A DNA stretch of 64,000 nucleotides, taken from Galaxea fascicularis (Eukaryota; Cnidaria; Anthozoa; Scleractinia; Euphylliidae). This document shows, piece by piece, positions 38,867-44,800 of this stretch. Numbering within the stretch: position 1 is the stretch's first letter; each line of letters starts with the position of its first letter. The stretch spans positions 18,758,049 through 18,822,048 of the forward strand of contig OX419336.1 in assembly GCA_948470475.1 (NCBI GenBank). Direction: 5' to 3'. The notes below the pieces were generated by a model. That model saw only the letters and a list, made by a program, of their open reading frames with translations. It ran no database searches and was not told where the DNA came from. The position numbers and the translations under genes are program-made.

Positions 38867-41800
38867 CTCCAAATACCACTCGCCACTTCGTGGCTCGTGG
38901 TATTTTGTACAATTTTGAAATATCACTCGCGGTATTATTACCAAATACCACTACAGGCCATGCTATTACCTATACTAATAGAACATCCATCAGCTTTAAA
39001 GACCAACATGAAAATTCCTTGCCAGTTGATCATCTACTTCGATGCTACACCGCTGGGCTCTTGAATCCCAAATGTTGAGGCCATTTGAATAAACTTTTCT
39101 AGCAGCATATACCTGTATGAATGCGAGTATCACTTGTCTAGTATCTGCACTGACGGGTTAACAAAGGTCGTTGACATACGTGACTCCTTAGTCACACATT
39201 CCCATAGGCCTTTCATGTTATGCGAACCAGAAGCGAATTCAAACCTTAGAGCTTGGGATACCTGTGGTTGAAGTCTGCAAGGATGATTCTTCATTTATCT
39301 CATTTCTTCTGTTCAGATATGATTTATTACAAGTCATATTACATCCTTCTCAACTGAAGTGAAGTTTGCTATTAACGAGGGCTTGTGTGAAACTATTTTA
39401 ATTCTTGCTTAACAGATTATGTGAAGGACATAATCTGTTTGTGAGCATTTGTCTGATTTTGGCACCTATCAGGGAAACACCCTCTGCAATGTTCAATTGT
39501 TGCAACTATTCGTGTTCCTGAGGTCCCCCTTTTGTAAATTAGCTTTTTTAGCAGAGAGAGTCCACCTTGGCTGCTGAATATACCTATGTAGGTGTCTTGT
39601 GGTTTGGTGGGGTAATCTTTCCGCCCGTCGAATTTCTTTCCCTTCTTTTTATCTACAATCTACCTTTAGTTCTTATTTAGAAGTGTTCCTGTTTAACTGA
39701 TTGACAGTACAGGGTGAGGTGTTGTAGTGATTCTTATAAGAAAACCCCACCCCTTTACAAAGACTCCTGTTCCCTAGAATGTCTCGTTGAACCTTCACTG
39801 AAACTCGTTCTCCCTGGACCTAGTCGGTAGTTAACCAGAAAATAATAATCATATAGAGGGACCGGGCAACTTCTCAAGTTTTCAGTAGGGCGTTGGACTT
39901 GTCGGCTCTTCAATCGTAGCAAACGTTGGCTACGTTTGAGTAATTTAGTAGAAATTATTATTAAGAAAACAAGGTTACACGCTTTAACAGAGTTTCACAT
40001 AAGCCCTCTGTTACAGAGAACGTTTGTCATTGCACATTTTTGTTTTTTTAAATTTAAACAATACCTATTATCAGTATAATATTATGGTAACTGAAATAGA
40101 AGAAGTACCCAACTGAAATATTAAGGACAATTCTTTGACAGTCCTGGAATTGAATGTTCCAGAACAGCATATGATTGTTTCCATAACAGGAATTCAGCAG
40201 TCCCAGGAGCGCCCACCTGATATGTTGTGGAAAATTCCTGGACCTATCCTGGACTGCACAGGGGACCCCCCCCCCCACTTTTTCGTGCAACAAATAATAA
40301 ATTTAACAAAATACATTACCAAAAATAAGAAGGACGATTACGGGATAATAGTGATGGAATAATTCGTATGAAATAAACTTAGTTAGATGCGTTTTAACTA
40401 TTTCTAGAGTCAGCCCCCCAGCGGCCAAGCTTCAGTTAAAGCCAGGTGGGAGTGTTCCCCTTCCTCCACCCCTCCAAACCTTAAACATTGCTCCGCGGGA
40501 ATTGCGATTGTTTCCATAACAATAATTCACCAGCGTCAACGTTTTCTAACTCTAGGCCAGATTTTCGGATTTTGAATTCGCTTCTGGTTCGCATAATATG
40601 AAAGGCCTATGGGAATGTGTGACTAAGGAGTCACGTATGTCAACGACCTTTGTTAACCCGTCAGTGCAGATACTAGACAAGTGATACTCGCATTCATAAA
40701 GGTATATGCTGCTAGAAAAGTTTATTCAAATGGCCTCAACATTTGGAATTCAAGAGCCCAACGGTGTAGCATTAACGTAGATGATCAACTGGCAAGGAAT
40801 TTTCATGTTGGTCTTTAAAGCTGATGGATGTTCTATTATCCTTGGAATTGTATTATTTATTTTGATTTATAATACACGTGTTACCACTACTCGCCCCGAT
40901 TAGCCTTTGCTAACTGCGGACAGCGCATCTTTCTGTAATAATATTTCATACTTGAAAAACAAACTGAACTGAACTGAATTGAATTGAATTGGATGTATCC
41001 TCTAATTGTATCGTTGGGAGATCAAACTGATGGCATGTTGATAAGCTTAGCATGGACCTTTAATTGACTGTTGCTAGCAGGTTCGTCTTTATCAAACCGA
41101 CAATAAAGTGCTAAAACTTAGTCTACAGGATTCTGAATTGAAATGTTTTTCCTAAAATGCTTGCTATGCATCCAATTTATAGAATCTCCCAAGTGTTAAA
41201 ATTTCAGGGGTGCTCGTCAGTCAACGGCGTGACATGCATATGATCAAGACGAACACTTTTGGAAAGAAACTTTCTTGTGGCTAGTAAAATCTCAGAATAC
41301 CTACCTGACATTTACATGGACATTTTTTAGCTTCATGTCACAGATTCCCAAGATAAAAATTGAGTTAATTATTTTGTACAGCTGTAAGTGTAATAGATGG
41401 TAATTTACCTGCACTTTGTTTATGAATCTTGCGTTATTTGAGCCAAAAATGCCACATAGTCTTCCGAATTTTTCACAGGCAAGCATTGCTTTTCTGACAC
41501 TGATATTTGGCACAGAAAATGTGAAATAATATTATGTTTACATTATGACTGTTGAGTGAAATAATTGAAAAGTTAGGTACCAGGGACCTTTTTCTGCTGT
41601 TGAAAATTACTCATAATTTTCCATTTTTTCAAGGGCTGTTCAAAGGTATTGTGTTAATTGTCTGTTAAAGTTGCAAAATTTACAGGTTTGAAATGATTAA
41701 AAAAGTGCAATATTTAGACAAAATAGTTGTTCTAGAATTGTGTAAAGTTTGATTTCAATTGAAGATATTTTGAGTCCTCAGAGGCACTTTGTCTCCGTAT

Positions 41801-44800
41801 GTTATTTCGGACGCTTGACTGAGAGAAAAACCGCACTTTGACCGCACTTTGAGATCATCGTGAATTTCTCAAAATCAAAAAATTGTGGAACTTTCAAACA
41901 TGATTTTTGAAAATAGTCCACCAAAGGTTGTCTTTGAGCAAAATATCAGCGATGTGCCAAATTGATCATTGACAAATGATTCTTCATCCTTACAGGCAGC
42001 TGCTCTTAATGGTTTTGCAAGTAAGATATAAAACATAATTTTTGATTCAGGGAAAATGTGTTATGAATGTTGACTGCATTTACTTTTCAGAGGCTAAAGA
42101 GTGACAATGTGAATACTCTTCAGTGAATCACCAAACTGAAAGAAAAACTGTGGAACATAAAGAAAATTTACATTGTGGTGGCTGTATAAAGAGCCTTGGA
42201 ATACACATTATTATCTGGTAGTGTGTTAAAACATGTTGTGAATGATAAAAAAAAAATGTTTTTCTTTAATTGCACAATCAACATGGCCTGCATTCTTTAT
42301 GGTATTAAATATCAGTAATTAATATTTTACTTACAGGTTTTACAGTTGAAGCGAGGGCTTTTAGTACAGCCAGTGGATCCCTGAAATAAAACAACACTTG
42401 ATACTATAAAACCAAAGTCACATTCTACACTGTAATTAATTTTAGGCACCTTTGACTTATTGATCTCTTGCATTTGAACAAAAGATGTCAAAGTACAAGA
42501 ACTTTTTTTAGTACAAAACAAATGGAATTAAAAGACATGGCATCCATCAAAACCATCAGCCCCAACAGGAATAAACTAAACCTGAAAAATCGCTCTCCAA
42601 AAAACCAAGTGGATACTGCTAGTTTCTTAAATGAGTAAGATCAGAAACAACACAAGAATTAATTGACAGACAGATTTTGAGATTCACCTGTATCATTTTG
42701 AGCAATTATTGATAATTTGTACATATTAAAAGCATCAACTATATGTGTTGTGGTTCAATTTTATCCTTGGTTCAAATTTTATTTTTCTTTGTTTCAAACT
42801 CATTATCATACATTACCATACACAAAACAAAGAAAAATAAAATTTGAACCAAGGATAAAATTGAACCACAACATATGCACATAGTTAACTTAATAACTTG
42901 AAGATTATCAAATATCGACTGCAACAATGCAGCAAGATATTTTCAAAATTTTTGCGATTATTAATTAATTTAATTTTCAGTTAGTACGCGCGCTGTGATT
43001 GATCAATTTTACCAGCCATATTCTCCTGTGCGGCTTGCTAAATTTGAAAGATTCTTTTCCTGCGTGCCCAATTCACCTCAGAGATACATGTATAATAAAT
43101 ATCTTACTAACCTTGTTTTCTTGGTCTGTACTGTTAGTTACAGATCCTTATTTTTCCCGTTGCTTTATGGCCCCACGCTTTGCGCTTGGGCCATAAGCAA
43201 ACAGGAAAAAACTTGGTCCGTAACTTACGGACCTCGAACTCGGTTAGTACATGTATGTATAACAGAACTTTGCACTAAGTGCATCTACTCCACTTGCTTC
43301 TCTTCAACCCAGACATTTATTAGTTTACTTAACTACTGTATGAACTCTAAAAGATTGTAATGCAATCTCAAATTTTGTTTTCAGGTTGGCATAATTATTT
43401 ACACTCTTCAGAGCAGTCACAGAATACCTGGCCCATTCAATTACATGATTGTGTCAAAGGCGTAATTATATTACAGTCGAACTTTGATTATCAGGACTCG
43501 TCAGGACCTCGGTAAATAGTCCGGATAATCGAGAATCCGGATAATTGAAAATATAAATATTAATGAGATAGACATGTACACAAAAGGTATACAGCAAAGA
43601 AAACATCATTTTAATTGTGAAATCTACACAGCCTGTATGTATATATCAGCTGAACGCATTAGAATATTTCTTTGTCTCGCTGCACAAATTTTAAAAAGCG
43701 CACAGGATAATACGCTGTTTCAACATTCTTTTGAAAGGATTATTGGGCTTTTTGCGACTTTGAGTTTTCAAGATCACAACTAATTAATATTCATGAAAAA
43801 AATTGGGACCAGAGAAAAAAGTTCGGATAATCGAGGTCCGGATAATCGAGGTTCAACTGTACAATGTACATTATTGTAAGTCAGTGTATGCATAGGCGTA
43901 CGGGCATTTTTTTTTGCCAGGGGGGCGGTGAACCATTTGCCAAAAAATTCTTACAAGTTGCCCAAATTTTACGAAACAGTTGAAAGGAAACGAGGGTCAT
44001 ACGATGCACTAACAATGGCCTACATATGAATAAATAAATAATTGGCTTTGCCCAAATTTCTCTTGCTGCCCAAAAAATCTAGGTTGCCTAAAATTTTGGG
44101 GGGGCTGCAACCCCCCGCCCCGTACGCCTATGAGTGTATGTAAATGAATTGGCCAGGTATTCTACCATCTAGCACACTCTTTTGTACTAATTTTAGTACT
44201 AACTACTTCTCACTAGTCTGTAACTTACCTTTTCTTAGCAACTGAGGACTGGATGCCTGAAACTGAAAGGAAATTGCATTGCTGTTTTATGCGCTTTCAA
44301 TGTCAGTAATGCTGCACAAAATAATGTTTAAAGAAATTATACATATGGTATGCTGTATGCAAACAGGGCTTGAGTTGAAACATGCATGTATAACAGTGAG
44401 AGATGGGAGTATTCAGAAATTATCCAGCCTTCTTTGGATTCAGGTATGGTTGCAAAGCTGTGAAGAAGTCAAGAGTTCAAAGCCAAGAGTAACTGCAGAA
44501 TACCCTGCCACTTAAAGCTTTACCTCTTAAAATTATGGCTATATAGCTACTCAACTCCATGGCTACACCACTATGCTGCTACCGGTGCATGACTACCAAG
44601 CTCCACGACTAGGAGGCCAAGTAGCTACGTGGCTACATGGTACATGGCTATGTGGCTACACTGTGGCCGTGTTTTCACGAGCGGCTTTTCAGGTCGCTTA
44701 GCGAGTGACAACCGGAAATTCCGTGAAAACAGTTGCTTTTCCAACTCGCTTAAAGTTAAGCGAGTCGGCAAAGTTCAATGGAATTCTCATTAAATTTAAG

